Below, piece by piece: positions 43,171 to 53,202 of a stretch of DNA of 64,000 nt; the first letter of the stretch is position 1; every line of letters starts with the position of its first letter. The notes under the pieces were generated by a model. It had not been told where the DNA came from, searched no databases, and saw nothing but the letters and a program-made list of their open reading frames with translations. Source of the stretch: Ailurus styani (taxonomy: Eukaryota; Chordata; Mammalia; Carnivora; Ailuridae); the NCBI GenBank assembly GCA_002007465.1, contig LNAC01000379.1:1101846-1165845 (forward strand), written 5' to 3'. The translations under genes were made by a program, and so were the position numbers.

Positions 43171-44029
43171 TCCCACTTCCCCTCTGCCTGGGTACTTATG
43201 GGGCAAGTGGTCCTTCATGAGGATTCACGGCTCTTCTCTTTGCGTGAATGTCTTTGGGCAAGGAAGATGCGTCCTCCCTCTTCACAGCACAGCCAGGCTA
43301 GAATGGAAAAGAAGCTAAAAGCATGATTCTCTTGTGCTCTTTGATCTTCTTCCACTTCCTGGAGTTGCTTGATGAGTTCAAAGGCCCTTCACAGTGAACC
43401 CAGATCACGGACAAAGAGCACACATGTCTTTTAGTGAAGCATCTATCCTAGCAGGCTTGGGTCCCAAGAGAAGCGGATGAGCTCTCCTTCAACATGAGGC
43501 TCCTAAATTAGGGGTGAGAGGGAGCCCTGCTGCAGATGGAGTCACCCTGAACATCCTCAAGCAGAGAGCATCTGTTTGGCCTTGAATTGGGTTGATTGCT
43601 CCGCACCCCTCCCTGCAGCTCGCTCTGCACAAGTCCCAAGAGAGAGAAGCATACATTGGATCCCTGAGAACTGGCTGCTGTAAGGAGCGCAAAAGTCTTC
43701 CCAGCTGCTAGGAACCGGCCCTGCTGGCCTCTGGTGGGCGGGGTTTCTTGTCTCTGCCAGAAAGCTGTTCTTTTCCTGGCCTCAGTGAAATCACCTGCAT
43801 TTGGATTTAATTCTGCTTTGGCCCTCCCTCATCATACTGTTCTCATCCTCAGCTCCCCAGAAATGCAGCCCCTTCTCTTCCTCTCAGCTAGTCCTTGACC
43901 CCACTCCCCCAGGCCAGGTTTCTGGGGGCACGAGGTAAAATCCTTGGTGGCCGAGGGCTGAAGAATTTATTAAAGAAGTGGCTGAAGTGGGGAAGTTCGC
44001 CCTTCCACTCCTTCAGAAAAGATGAAACC
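43171..44029. other. Unique sequence, no gene seen
   Basis: Non-repetitive, with some GC-rich parts (43600-43760). No recognised coding content. Confidence 0.45.
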
Positions 44030-44240
44030 ATTCAATTCACGAGCACAAGTAGCTTAGAGGACTCAAAACTCCATTCTGCCACTCTGTGTAAGACGTCCCT
44101 TCAACTTTCTGAGCCCATTTCTTTGTGTACAGAAAAGGGATGACATCTATTGTGCTTGAGTATGGTGAGGAGTACCCTTTTAAAAACCTGAATAGCAAAG
44201 CACCTGGCACATAGAGGCTCAATAAGAATAGCAACAATAA
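44030..44240 (+). mobile_element. MIR, sense (left arm of inverted pair)
   Basis: It reads CAACTTTCTGAGCCCATTTC, then GCAAAGCACCTGGCACATAG and AGGCTCAATAAGAATAGC, the MIR core and 3' end. Confidence 0.75.
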
Positions 44241-44472
44241 ATAGCTAATACTTATTAAATACTTATTACATGCCAGGAACTCTTCCATTCACCAAATTTG
44301 GATAAATTCATTTAAATCACAGGAACCCTCTGACAGAAGTACTTTCTACCCTCTTTTCCAATGAGGAAACAGGTTCAGAGGAGTGGAGCAAATTGCCCAA
44401 GGTCATAAAATGAGTGCAAATCAGAGTTGACAGTCAGACCTGAGTCTGTGACTCCAAGGCCTGCTGCTGTTA
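44241..44472 (-). mobile_element. MIR, antisense (right arm of inverted pair)
   Basis: It reads AATAGCTAATACTTATTAAA, then TTACATGCCAGGAACTCTTC, CAATGAGGAAACAGGTTCAG and GAGCAAATTGCCCAAGGTCA. Confidence 0.88.
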
Positions 44473-45154
44473 CCATCATTGTCCTTGTTGATTCCGAAGG
44501 AGCTGCTGTGTGCAAATCACGCAAACAGTTTTGAAGACCACAAAGGCTAAGTACACAGGGGGACTGTCCTCAGTAAGTTCACAGTCTGAACCAGATATGG
44601 GGACAAGGCCTATGCATGAAAGAGAGTCTAAAACTTCTGTCAAGTGCCCACACGTGGTTCAGAGGTACAAGGAGGAAGAGGATGCTGGGAGACACTCCTC
44701 CACGGGTCTGTTGTGCTCCTGTATTTCTCGACGGCTGTGCCAAAAATGCAAGGCCCTGACCACTCTTCATCTGGACATTTCTCAGGGTTACGTATTGCAG
44801 TCGGCAATCTTGTGGAAGGAGTTAACGTCACCCGCTGGGACAGAGAGGAGGCAGGCTTACTGCTTGCTATAAAATGCTGGGTTCCCTAAGCTCGGTGCCC
44901 TGCGGCTGTGATGTAAACTGACTATGTGTAAAGCATGCATCTGGGGCCCTCTGTGTTTTCCCTGTGGGATTTGGGGACAAGGGGAACTGACATACACAGG
45001 CCAATGCCCATGCCACTTGCTGTGCTATGTGCAACACAGTCCATAATCGCTGATCTAGGAGTCTCAGATTTTCTTCCAACACTCGGGAACCAGCAACAGG
45101 TGAAATTATGAGTTTGTAAGTAGGGTAAAATCAAATCCCAGACCTGACAGAAGA
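44473..45154. other. Unique sequence with possible L2 traces
   Basis: 44510-44620 vaguely resembles antisense L2 (GACTGTCCTCAGTAAGTTCA, CAGTCTGAACC). The rest is unassigned. The overlapping frames are not credible genes. Confidence 0.35.
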
Positions 45155-45335
45155 TACAACCTATTGAGAAGCTGTGACGTGCCACACATACTTTTAGGCG
45201 CTGGACATACAGCAGTGAACAAAAAAGACAAAAGTCCTCCCTCCCAGCATATACGCTGTATAGGGGTGGACAGACACGGGTACAAATAAACATGAGGATT
45301 CGAGATTGTGATCAGTGTTATGCAAAAAATAAGCA
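45155..45335 (-). mobile_element. L2 fragment, antisense
   Basis: TTAGGCGCTGGACATACAGC, then AGTGAACAAAAAAGACAAAA and GTCCTCCCTCCCAGCATA, followed by GGTGGACAGACACGGGTACA, is standard reversed L2. Confidence 0.85.
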
Positions 45336-45339
45336 GGGG

Positions 45340-45440
45340 TAAATGAGCCTCGCTGTCCTCGTCTGTAAAATAGGGCCAGTATTAATACCTACCTATCAAG
45401 ATCATTGTGAATGCCTGGCTCACGGAAAGGTCAACAAATA
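45340..45440 (+). mobile_element. MIR fragment, sense
   Basis: GAGCCTCGCTGTCCTCGTCT followed by GTAAAATAGGGCCAGTATTA and ATACCTACCTATCAAG is the MIR core. Confidence 0.7.
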
Positions 45441-45929
45441 TGGATTTTCATTATTATTCCTCCTTCCTTCTCCCATGAAAATGAGGAAAGAAAGTGGCTT
45501 TTTGGTGTACTGTCTTCCCCCAGCTGCTGCCCAGGGCAGCCTTATCCAGGGCCCATGGGGCACAGCTGGGCTGGTGAGCGCTGTCAGCGTGGATACGCAG
45601 AACACAGCAAACCTCTGCTTCCCCTGCTTCCCCTCCCCCCCAGCCACTCCCCACCCCGGTGCCGCTCCTGACAGCAGCCTTTCCAGCCTATTTCGTCCTC
45701 TCCAACCTCTCCCCCGCACCTATGTCAACACAAAGCTCGTGGACAGACCCCACTCCAGCCAAAATGCAGCAGACATTAGCAGATGGTAATTTGGCCTCGT
45801 AAAGGGCAGGAGTCCTGGTTTTCTTTGAGCCATCATACAAGAAATTATTTTGAGGAGACATTTTGTTCCATGAATGCATCCCTCCCTTTCAATAACTCAC
45901 CCAGACATCACTCTAATAGCTCTGTCTCC
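45441..45929. other. Unique sequence, no gene seen
   Basis: A C-rich stretch at 45610-45720. No recognised gene or repeat. Confidence 0.4.
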
Positions 45930-46150
45930 CTAGCGAACAAATAGCCGGCCTCCAATTACTCAGACCCATTTGCAGTGCGCACTGTGTTCGAGCGATGGTT
46001 GGTGATCAAGTGGCTAATTCACAATAATGATGGGGCAGGACACCTTATGTCTTTGTTGCAGGCTCTGCTTCCATGTATTATATTTTCAAGGCCTTTCTGA
46101 GAGCTTTGAAAGAGACCTTCATTATAAGGGTACGTACCCCTTGTTCTGTG
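45930..46150. promoter_or_regulatory. Candidate conserved non-coding element
   Basis: Non-repetitive with retained CpGs (CTAGCGAACAAATAGCCGGC, TGCGCACTGTGTTCGAGCGA). Clustered transcription-factor words include CCAATTACTCAG, the NKX2-like TCAAGTGG, GGCTAATTCACAATAATGAT and the palindrome AGTGCGCACT. It lies in a 4.5-kb interval with no SINE. Function is inferred from composition only. Confidence 0.4.
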
Positions 46151-47399
46151 AGGTCTGGAAATGGCTTAGTCTGCCTTGGCACCAAGTTTTCCACTGAACG
46201 GTATGTAACTTGAGCGTCCCCAGGCCTCGCTGGCCTGTGGGTGTATAGAAAGTCACACTACCCATCATCTCCCAAATTTTACCAGCTCTTGCCTTTATCT
46301 CTCACGCAGAACGTAGCCTCTAACAAAAGACCCCTGAATATTATTAGAGCTATCTAATATTATTAGAGCATAGGGGCTAACTGTGCCCTATCAGGGGCTG
46401 CTGCCACAGCTCTCCTTGGTACCTGTACTGATGCCCTCTGTGTCTGCTGGGCATGATGGTCTGCTACAGCTGAGGCCCTGGAGCCCCTGAAATGCCAAAG
46501 ATGACGTGCTGTGTATTTTCGTAGATGAAGGAGAATGTCTTCCCTTTGTGATACCCTTTGTTGGAAAAAACCAAGCAGGCTGGCTTGCTTATGTGCTGAT
46601 GCCCTACTAAGGTTTTGTTGGGTTTTTCTTAGCAACTCCTCCCTTCTCTTCCACTTCCTTTTTCTCAAAAGATTCAGAAATGATTTGATAGGCGGCTGGA
46701 CTAGGAGACACACACACATCTGCCTGCAGAATTTCTCCTTCCCTCCCAAGATGAAGGGTTTCTTATTAGGTCCAGTTCACTGGACCTGGCTTTTCATTTG
46801 GAGTGAAGCACATAAATCAAACTTCAATCCCGCGCATACTCTTCAACACACCAGCATCACCTATGCACTCCCTTCTCCTTCTCCCTACAAGGGCTAAGTT
46901 AAAAGAGAAGGGAGAAAGAAGGAAGTCCAAAGGTGGGGACAGCCACGCGGCCTTATGGCTAGTTTCCACTAGTACTAAGAGTTCTTCAAAGGCTATATAC
47001 TTATGTCAACATCAAGGGGCACAGAAGAGTGTGTGATGGCAGCTTCTGCTCAGAAGCAAAAGGTTTTCCATCTCCTCATAAGAGAAGTTCAAGACGATGC
47101 AGGAGAGTATCAATTGAAAGACTGTGTAGGCTATTCCAGGATTGGATTGGGGAGGGAGGGAGGTTCAGTAAATGGTTCTCAAGGAAAGTTATAATCCCGA
47201 AAATGGAGAAATTATTTAGAACAACGTACTGTTGCCCAAAGTATGTTAGGCAAATCACCAATGAGACGTGTGACGATTGTTAGTCATAGCCAGATTAACC
47301 TTTATAATTAACAATTATAGGTCATCATTACAGTTTTATTTGGGGCACTTGATACTGGATTTCACTTTATGATAGTAACATTTCCTTTTAACAAAAATG

Positions 47400-47400
<1 letters not shown>
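46151..47400. other. Unique sequence with one small tandem repeat
   Basis: AATATTATTAGAGC occurs twice with a 19-base period (46337-46350 and 46356-46369). A 128-codon minus-strand frame at 46363-46749 has no recognisable domain. No SINE or L1. Confidence 0.45.

Positions 47401-47401
<1 letters not shown>

Positions 47402-47455
<54 letters not shown>
47402..47455. repeat. (TA)n microsatellite at a gap edge
   Basis: About 27 TA units directly precede the assembly gap. A likely cause of the break. Confidence 0.95.
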
Positions 47456-47461
<6 letters not shown>

Positions 47462-47462
47462 A

Positions 47463-47761
47463 NNNNNNNNNNNNNNNNNNNNNNNNNNNNNNNNNNNNNN
47501 NNNNNNNNNNNNNNNNNNNNNNNNNNNNNNNNNNNNNNNNNNNNNNNNNNNNNNNNNNNNNNNNNNNNNNNNNNNNNNNNNNNNNNNNNNNNNNNNNNNN
47601 NNNNNNNNNNNNNNNNNNNNNNNNNNNNNNNNNNNNNNNNNNNNNNNNNNNNNNNNNNNNNNNNNNNNNNNNNNNNNNNNNNNNNNNNNNNNNNNNNNNN
47701 NNNNNNNNNNNNNNNNNNNNNNNNNNNNNNNNNNNNNNNNNNNNNNNNNNNNNNNNNNNNN
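47463..47761. other. Assembly gap (299 N)
   Basis: No sequence is available. The right edge resumes inside a sense CAN-SINE, so the missing part probably holds the SINE head. Long frames running through the N block are artefacts. Confidence 0.99.
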
Positions 47762-47845
47762 CCTCTCTCTCTGCCTGCCTCTCTGCCTACTTGTGATCTC
47801 TCTCTCTCTGTCAAATAAATAAATAAAATCTTTAAATTAAAAAAA
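47762..47845 (+). mobile_element. CAN-SINE 3' part, sense
   Basis: The mustelid-like CT-rich middle (CTGCCTGCCTCTCTGCCTAC) and AAATAAATAAATAAAATCTT tail are visible. The head is lost in the gap. Confidence 0.95.
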
Positions 47846-47847
47846 AG

Positions 47848-48198
47848 ACCTTGAAGGACACAACCCGCAGAATTGGTGTCTTCTGCAAGATTGAAATCAT
47901 GGCAGGTCCAGAAACTGATGCCCAATTCCATTTCACTGGTATCAAAAAATATTTCAACTCTTATACTCTCACAGGTAGAATGAATTGTGTACTGGCCACA
48001 TATGGAGGCATTGCTTTGATGATCTTATACTTCAAGTTAAGGTCTAAAAAAANCAATTGTGTCTAAATTATGTTTGCTCTCTTTATAGGATTTTAACCTG
48101 CATTTCATCTGTTAAGTTCCCATCCCTGGAGAAGCTAATGTCAGCTCATCATGTGATACTCAATTTGTACAATAAATTATGAACCTGGAAAAAAAAAA
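47848..48198 (+). pseudogene. ATP5MK: Processed retrocopy of ATP5MK (USMG5/DAPIT)
   Basis: The frame 47899-48066 starts MAGPETDAQFHFTGIKKYF and continues with NSYTLTGRMNCVLATYGG and LYFKLRSKK. This is the small single-pass inner-membrane subunit DAPIT of mitochondrial ATP synthase, which helps hold synthase dimers together; the hydrophobic segment lies around residues 30-45. Leader, coding part and 3' UTR run on without introns. AATAAA stands at 48171-48176 and an A10 tail at 48189-48198, so this is a reverse-transcribed mRNA. The last residues differ from the family: after SKK come an ambiguous codon (N at 48053), NCV and a stop, giving 55 residues against the usual 58. The frame is otherwise open. 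No promoter is evident, so it is most likely a recent silent pseudogene. A clear TSD is not seen because the gap is close by. Confidence 0.93.
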
Positions 48199-48207
48199 GC
48201 AAGTCGA

Positions 48208-48523
48208 GGGATGCTTGGCTGGCTCAATTGGTAAAGCACATGACTCTTGATCTTGGGGTTGGAAGTTCGAGCCCCATGTTGGCTATACAGATTATTTTTA
48301 AAAACTTTTTTTATTTATTTGACACACACAGAGAGAGAACACAAGTAGGGGGAGTGGCAGGCAGAGGGAGAGGGAAAAGAAGCAGGCTCCCCGCTGAGCA
48401 GGAAGCCTGATGCAGGGTTCGATCCCAGACCCTGGGATCATGACCTGAGCCGAAGGCAGATGTTTAACCAATTGAGCCGGCCAGGTGCCCCCAGATTACC
48501 TTTAAAAAAATAATAAAATATTG
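48208..48523 (+). mobile_element. Short tRNA-Lys-like CAN-SINE, sense, split by another SINE
   Basis: It reads GGCTGGCTCAATTGGTAAAG, then CATGACTCTTGATCTTGGGG and AAGTTCGAGCCCCATGTTGG, very close to a tRNA-Lys body. Its tail is broken by the antisense SINE at 48301-48491 and resumes to 48523. Confidence 0.9.
48301..48491 (-). mobile_element. CAN-SINE, antisense, nested
   Basis: It runs from TTTTTTTATTTATTTGACAC to GAGCCGGCCAGGTGCCCC. CAGATTATTTTTA (48288-48300) and CAGATTACCTTTAA (48492-48505) mark the host SINE sequence duplicated on insertion. Confidence 0.92.
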
Positions 48524-48640
48524 GAGCACCCGGCTGGCTCAGTCAGTAGAGCATGCAACTCTTGATCTCAGGGTCATGAGTTTGAGCCCCATGTTGTGCA
48601 CACAGCCTACTTAAAAATAATAATAATAACATATTTATTT
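48524..48640 (+). mobile_element. Short tRNA-Lys-like CAN-SINE, sense
   Basis: It reads GAGCACCCGGCTGGCTCAGT, then GTAGAGCATGCAACTCTTGA and GTTTGAGCCCCATGTTG, with an A/AAT tail. Confidence 0.9.
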
Positions 48641-48784
48641 AAAAAACAAGTTGACTCAAAACTATCAAGGAAATAATAGCATAGATAGTGCATGATATGG
48701 CAAAAATCATGAAGGTGGTATCTGAGAGACTGAAGGCTGAGAAATGATGAGATCACGGTTTCAAGTTTGATCTATGAGGTCAGA

Positions 48785-48874
48785 CAGGTTCCAGTGCTGG
48801 CTCTACCGCTTACCAGATAAGTGATGTCGAGTGGACACGGATGTGCTTAGCATAGTGCTGGGCACATATTACTC
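48785..48874 (+). mobile_element. MIR fragment, sense
   Basis: CAGTGCTGGCTCTACCGCTT and CATAGTGCTGGGCACATATT fit parts of sense MIR with a deletion between. Confidence 0.55.
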
Positions 48875-49122
48875 ATTTCTAACACTCGTTGAGTGCTTAC
48901 CACCTGCAAGGCTCTGAGCTAAATTTTCTATGTACAGTATTTCACTTAATCTTCCTAACACTTTTAAGTACTATCATCATCTCTTTTTACAGATGAGGAG
49001 TATGAATTGGCAAGGTCAAGTAGCTTGCCTGTGACCAGGCCACTGGGAAGTGGGAGTAGGATTTTGGCCCTGACCTGTCAGCCTCCGAATCCTGACTTTC
49101 TCCACCACTGTGCCATGCTGCT
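48875..49122 (-). mobile_element. MIR, antisense
   Basis: It reads GAGTGCTTACCACCTGCAAG, then TTTACAGATGAGGAGTATGA, CAAGTAGCTTGCCTGTGACC and CCACCACTGTGCCATGCTGC. Confidence 0.88.
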
Positions 49123-49309
49123 TCGAGTAGTAGATCCAACTCTATCCATTGGCAAGCGAGGAGCTTCCATGAGACTCTTCTATGTCCAGGCATTTCCTCT
49201 GCTGACCTATGAACATGAAATTCCTATTTTTAGGTGCTCCTTTGGATTATGGATGATAATGATATTACATGGGATCTCCTCTTGTTTGTTTTCTTCTTGT
49301 TTATTTTTG

Positions 49310-49660
49310 ACGGACTTTTTTTTTTTAAAAAAAGCAGTTTTAGATTCAGAGCAATACTGAGGGGAAGATACAGAGATTTTTCCATACACCTCCTGCCCCT
49401 ACGGTGCATAGCCTCCCCAGCTATCACCGTTCCCTAGCAGAGTAGTAGATTTGTTACAGTTGATGAATCTACACTGACACATTATCATCACCCAACATCT
49501 ATGGTTTATATTAGGGTTCACTCCTGGTGTTGGACATTCTGTGGATTGGATGAATATGTAATGGCGTGTATGGTATCAACACAAATGGCATTATGCACCA
49601 TACAGAGTAGTTTCATGCTCTAAAAATCCTCTTTTCCTCCTCACCCTTCTTTCCTCCCCC
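49310..49660 (-). mobile_element. Old L1 3' UTR, antisense
   Basis: It reads AAGCAGTTTTAGATTCAGAG, then CCATACACCTCCTGCCCCTA, CACTGACACATTATCATCAC and ATTAGGGTTCACTCCTGGTG, a well-known reversed L1M 3' UTR. Confidence 0.85.
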
Positions 49661-49699
49661 AACTCATCACATGAGGTCTTTTGTAAGAAAGAGGAAGAA

Positions 49700-49915
49700 A
49701 CTATAGCTATGTATATTGAACATTTACTTTCCTAAGTGCTATGTATGATCTCATTTAAACCTTACACCAGCCCTAGAAATACCATTTTACAAGTGAGGAA
49801 GCTAAAAGTCAGAGAGGTTAAGAAATAGGTTCTGAGTCACACCATGGCAGAGCCAACATTCAAACCTGGACGGTCCGATTTTAAATTCTGCTCCCTTAAC
49901 CAGTATTGCTAAGGG
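49700..49915 (-). mobile_element. MIR, antisense
   Basis: It reads GTATATTGAACATTTACTTT, then CCTAAGTGCTATGTATGATC, CATTTTACAAGTGAGGAAGC and AGAGGTTAAGAAATAGG. Confidence 0.88.
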
Positions 49916-50175
49916 TAGTACAAAAGGAACATAGGAAAAGAGAAGAGGGAGAGACTGTCGAGGCCCCATACAAGCCCCCTTCTCTGGCCTAGGACAAATT
50001 GGGGGTCAGAGATAGGGGAGCCAAATTCCTGGGGAACCAGCCTTCTCCCCTAGCCTCCAAACTGCCCCAAGAAGGTAGCACTGCCATGAAGCACAGGCCT
50101 GACGGGCAGACTCATGGATCCTTCTGTGGGGCTCAACACCTACCTGCCAGGTTCCAGTCTTTCTTTTAACTTTTT

Positions 50176-50355
50176 TTTTTTAAAGATTTTATTTATTTAT
50201 TTGACAGAGATCACAAGTAGGCAGAGAGAGAGAGAAAGGAGGAAGCAGGCTCCCCGCTGAGCAGAGAGCCCGATGCGGGCCTCGATCCCAGGACCCTGAG
50301 ATCATGACCTGAGCCGAAGGCAGAGGCTTTAACCCACTGAGCCACCCAGGCGCCC
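50176..50355 (-). mobile_element. Young CAN-SINE, antisense, with 14-bp TSD
   Basis: TCTTTTAACTTTTT at 50162-50175 and 50356-50369 is a perfect TSD. The body is intact. Confidence 0.97.
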
Positions 50356-50370
50356 TCTTTTAACTTTTTA

Positions 50371-51370
50371 TTTGGAAATAATTTCAAACTTACAGAAAAG
50401 TAGGAAGAATAAAAAAAGAACAAAGAACATTCACATATCCTTTAGCCTTTACCCAGATTCACCAAATATTAATTAGGCGATCATTCTCCGTGTGTGTGTG
50501 TATATGCACATACACAAATTTTTTCTGACCTATTTGAAAATAAGCTACATATACCATAGCCCTTTCCCTCTAAATACTTCAGTGTGTATTCCTAAAAATA
50601 AGGATAGTCTCTTATATAACTATAATAATCAACTTCAGTAAGTTCAACATTGATAACAATATTTTATGTAATCTACCATCTGTATTCAAATTTGTTGGTT
50701 GATGCAGGCTTTCTTTGTCTTTTAGGACACTGGCATTTTTGAAAAAATACAGTTCCTTCCCTTTTTTAAAAAATAGAACATTCCTCACTGGGGATTTGTC
50801 TGATGTTTCCCCCTGATTAGATTCAGATTGTGCATTCCCAACTGGAAAACTGCATAGGCAACGCTGTGCTCTTCTCGCGGTATCACATCTGGAGACACAC
50901 AATGTGTGTCTGTCCTTCATTGGGAATGTTAATTTCCATTATCCAGCCAAGGTGTTGTCCAATTTCTCCACTGTGTGATTACTTAATTTTTCTCCTTTGT
51001 AAGTAATAAGCAGTTCTATGGGGAGCCACTTAAAGAACATGCAAATACCCTGCTCCTCATAAAAAATACTTTCCCTAGATTTAGCATCCATTGATAATTG
51101 TTACATGAGCCAATATTTACTATGATGGCTGCAAAATGATGATTTTCCAACTTGAGTGCTCCTTCACATGTCACCGGGCCCTGAGTATTCTGCTTACTCT
51201 CATAACCAAAAGACCTCCCTTCCTCCTCATTTCTTCATCAATTTACTGTCAGTAGGACTCATGGATTTCAGTTCTTTCCAGTGGTTTATAATTCATTAGT
51301 GCACTTAATTATTTCAGTCCTCAAATTATCCCAGATTTGGCCAAGGCTTCCCTTTTGAAAGCCTAGTAGT
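50371..51370 (-). mobile_element. Ancient L1 (L1ME-like) 3' UTR, antisense
   Basis: It reads ATTTGGAAATAATTTCAAAC, then TTTACCCAGATTCACCAAAT, CTAAATACTTCAGTGTGTAT, TTTGTCTGATGTTTCCCCCT and TGGGGAGCCACTTAAAGAAC. Part of it is the reverse of 30775-31205. Confidence 0.78.
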
Positions 51371-51672
51371 GCAAAGTGCCTCCGTGGGAGCTGATCTAGG
51401 GCTGGCTCCAGACCCCCAGGGCTGATTTGATAGCTGTGTGTGGAAAATTACTCTATGAAGTGCTGCCCAGATGCCAGCTAGGCATCCTCCAGCCCTAAAT
51501 GCAGGTGGTTAGCCACATGTCAGAGTGTCCTGATCTGACAATGCTGATGAGTCTTCAACCCCAGTCTGGCTGACAGTCTGACTCAGTCCCCACCAGGCCT
51601 TTTTTCTTAAGCATTACGTGTACCATTCTTTGTCAACCCAGCCCTCATCACCTGAAATGAGAAGAAACTGAG
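51371..51672. other. Unique sequence, no gene seen
   Basis: No repeat or coding evidence. Confidence 0.45.
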
Positions 51673-51688
51673 AAGAGACAACTTATGG

Positions 51689-51867
51689 TTTGTCTCCTTC
51701 CCCATCCCATCTTGGGGGGGTGGGAGGGTAGGGATAGGGTGGGTGGGTTATGGACATTGGGGAGGGTTTGTGCTTTGGTGAGTGCTGTGAAAGATGTAAG
51801 CCTGATGATTCACAGACCTGTACCCCTGGGGCAAAGAATAAAAAATTAAAAATAAAATTAAAAAAAA
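51689..51867 (+). mobile_element. Very short L1 with 5' inversion (twin priming) and 16-bp TSD
   Basis: AGAAGAGACAACTTAT at 51673-51688 and 51868-51883 is a perfect TSD. 51689-51715 is the reverse complement of an L1 3' UTR piece seen in sense at 60612-60638 (AAGATGGGATGGGGAAGGAG). 51716-51867 is the sense L1 3' UTR end (TATGGACATTGGGGAGGGTT, GACCTGTACCCCTGGGGCAA) with an A-rich tail. Confidence 0.92.
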
Positions 51868-51883
51868 AGAAGAGACAACTTAT

Positions 51884-52954
51884 TTCTACTTCAGGTAGCC
51901 TAACAGTGTCTCAGAATCACTGAAGCCCAGGCTTCGCTGAGAACTGAACAGAGGGCAGAAATGATCCCCACCCCACCCCCACCTTTTCACCAGCCCATAA
52001 AACCATCCAGTTGTCTGTGCCTCCCAAACAGCTCCCTGAGCTCAAGACTTTGGAAAGGATACCTAAGGCCCAAGGAAGGTAGGTGGAGTCTTCCCAGGGA
52101 CCTCAGTCTCAAGGGGGTCAAACTGCCCTTTGGTGCCGGGAACAGGCTAGGACAGGTCACTCAGTTATAAAGCCTCCTGCTCCAACTGCACAGAACACAC
52201 AGGGAGAGCTCTTTGCTTAAAGGAGCCTGCAAGACATCTGCAGCGAAACAAACAGCCACTCTCTGCCACTCACTGGGCCCCAAACCACTGCTGCCAAACA
52301 CCAACGCTGCTTCCAGCCCGATTTGTCTTTTACTTGCACCTGCACCCTTTCTCTTATTTCAGTGGCCAGGTGAGGCGCCAGAGGTCCTCTCAGATTCCCA
52401 CATTTGGATGGTTTCCATGTGAACAGGCCTGGGGACTCTCAGCCAGAGTCCTTTTTGTTCTTTTTCCTATTGACTATCACACATGCGTAGCTTCCTTTCA
52501 AATCCTGTGGTTTCTGTTTATTAGGATAAGTTGACTTCAGGCTTCAAGAGCCTCGACTGATTTGGGTTGGCTGCTGGGAAAAGGGGTTTAGAGAAGAATG
52601 AAGGAGTAGGGTTTCCAAGGCACACCCCAAGGAGAAAAGAGGAGAAAGGGGGACAGGGCTGTTGAAAGACCAGCTGTTCCAACCAACCCCATCTTTACAC
52701 ACACCAGTAGCAGAGGCTTAATTAAGACAACCCCCCACACACACACAGAGTTCAACCCATTAGGGGCTCTGCTAGCGTCTCAGAGCCTCCAGCAGTGCTG
52801 GGGAGGTGAACTGACTCTAGCTGCTAAGGGCACCACGGTAGCAGGAGGCTTTTCAGGCATTTTGCCTTATGAAGCAGACCAACAGCGTGATGCCCCAAGT
52901 GATAATGGCCTGAGAACAGGGGTGCCAGATAAATTACAGGATGCAATATTTGGA
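51884..52954. other. Unique sequence, no gene seen
   Basis: About 1.1 kb without a recognised repeat. Short frames only. Confidence 0.45.
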
Positions 52955-52970
52955 ATATAGAAATATTTTT

Positions 52971-53186
52971 TAAAGATTTTATTTATTTATTCATTCATTC
53001 ATTCATTCATTCATTTATTGAAGAGACAGAGAGAGAGCACAAGCAAGAGGAAGGGGAAAGAGGGAGAGGGACAAGCAGGCTCCCGGTTCAGTGTGAAGCC
53101 GGATGCAGGGCTCCATCTCACAACCCTGAGATTGTGACCTGAGCCAAAATCAAGAGCCTAACCACTGAGCCACCCAGGTGCCCCAA
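52971..53186 (-). mobile_element. CAN-SINE, antisense, with TSD and (ATTC)n
   Basis: The T-rich end carries about six ATTC units (52990-53016). ATATAGAAATATTTTT (52955-52970) and ATATATAAATATTTTT (53187-53202) form the TSD. Confidence 0.94.
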
Positions 53187-53202
53187 ATATATAAATATTT
53201 TT

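Noticed and set aside
45343..45789. 148-codon plus-strand frame
   Set aside because: It starts inside a MIR, is proline/serine-rich from C-rich DNA, and has competing frames on both strands.
46363..46749. 128-codon minus-strand frame
   Set aside because: No recognisable domain, no splice or promoter context, and basic low-complexity composition.
47362..47931. Frames of 131-189 codons spanning the N block
   Set aside because: They exist only because N bases are read as unknown residues. The ends are (TA)n and SINE sequence.
48524..48600. Possible tRNA-Lys gene
   Set aside because: The similarity is the tRNA-derived head of a CAN-SINE. The acceptor ends do not pair and an A-rich SINE tail follows.
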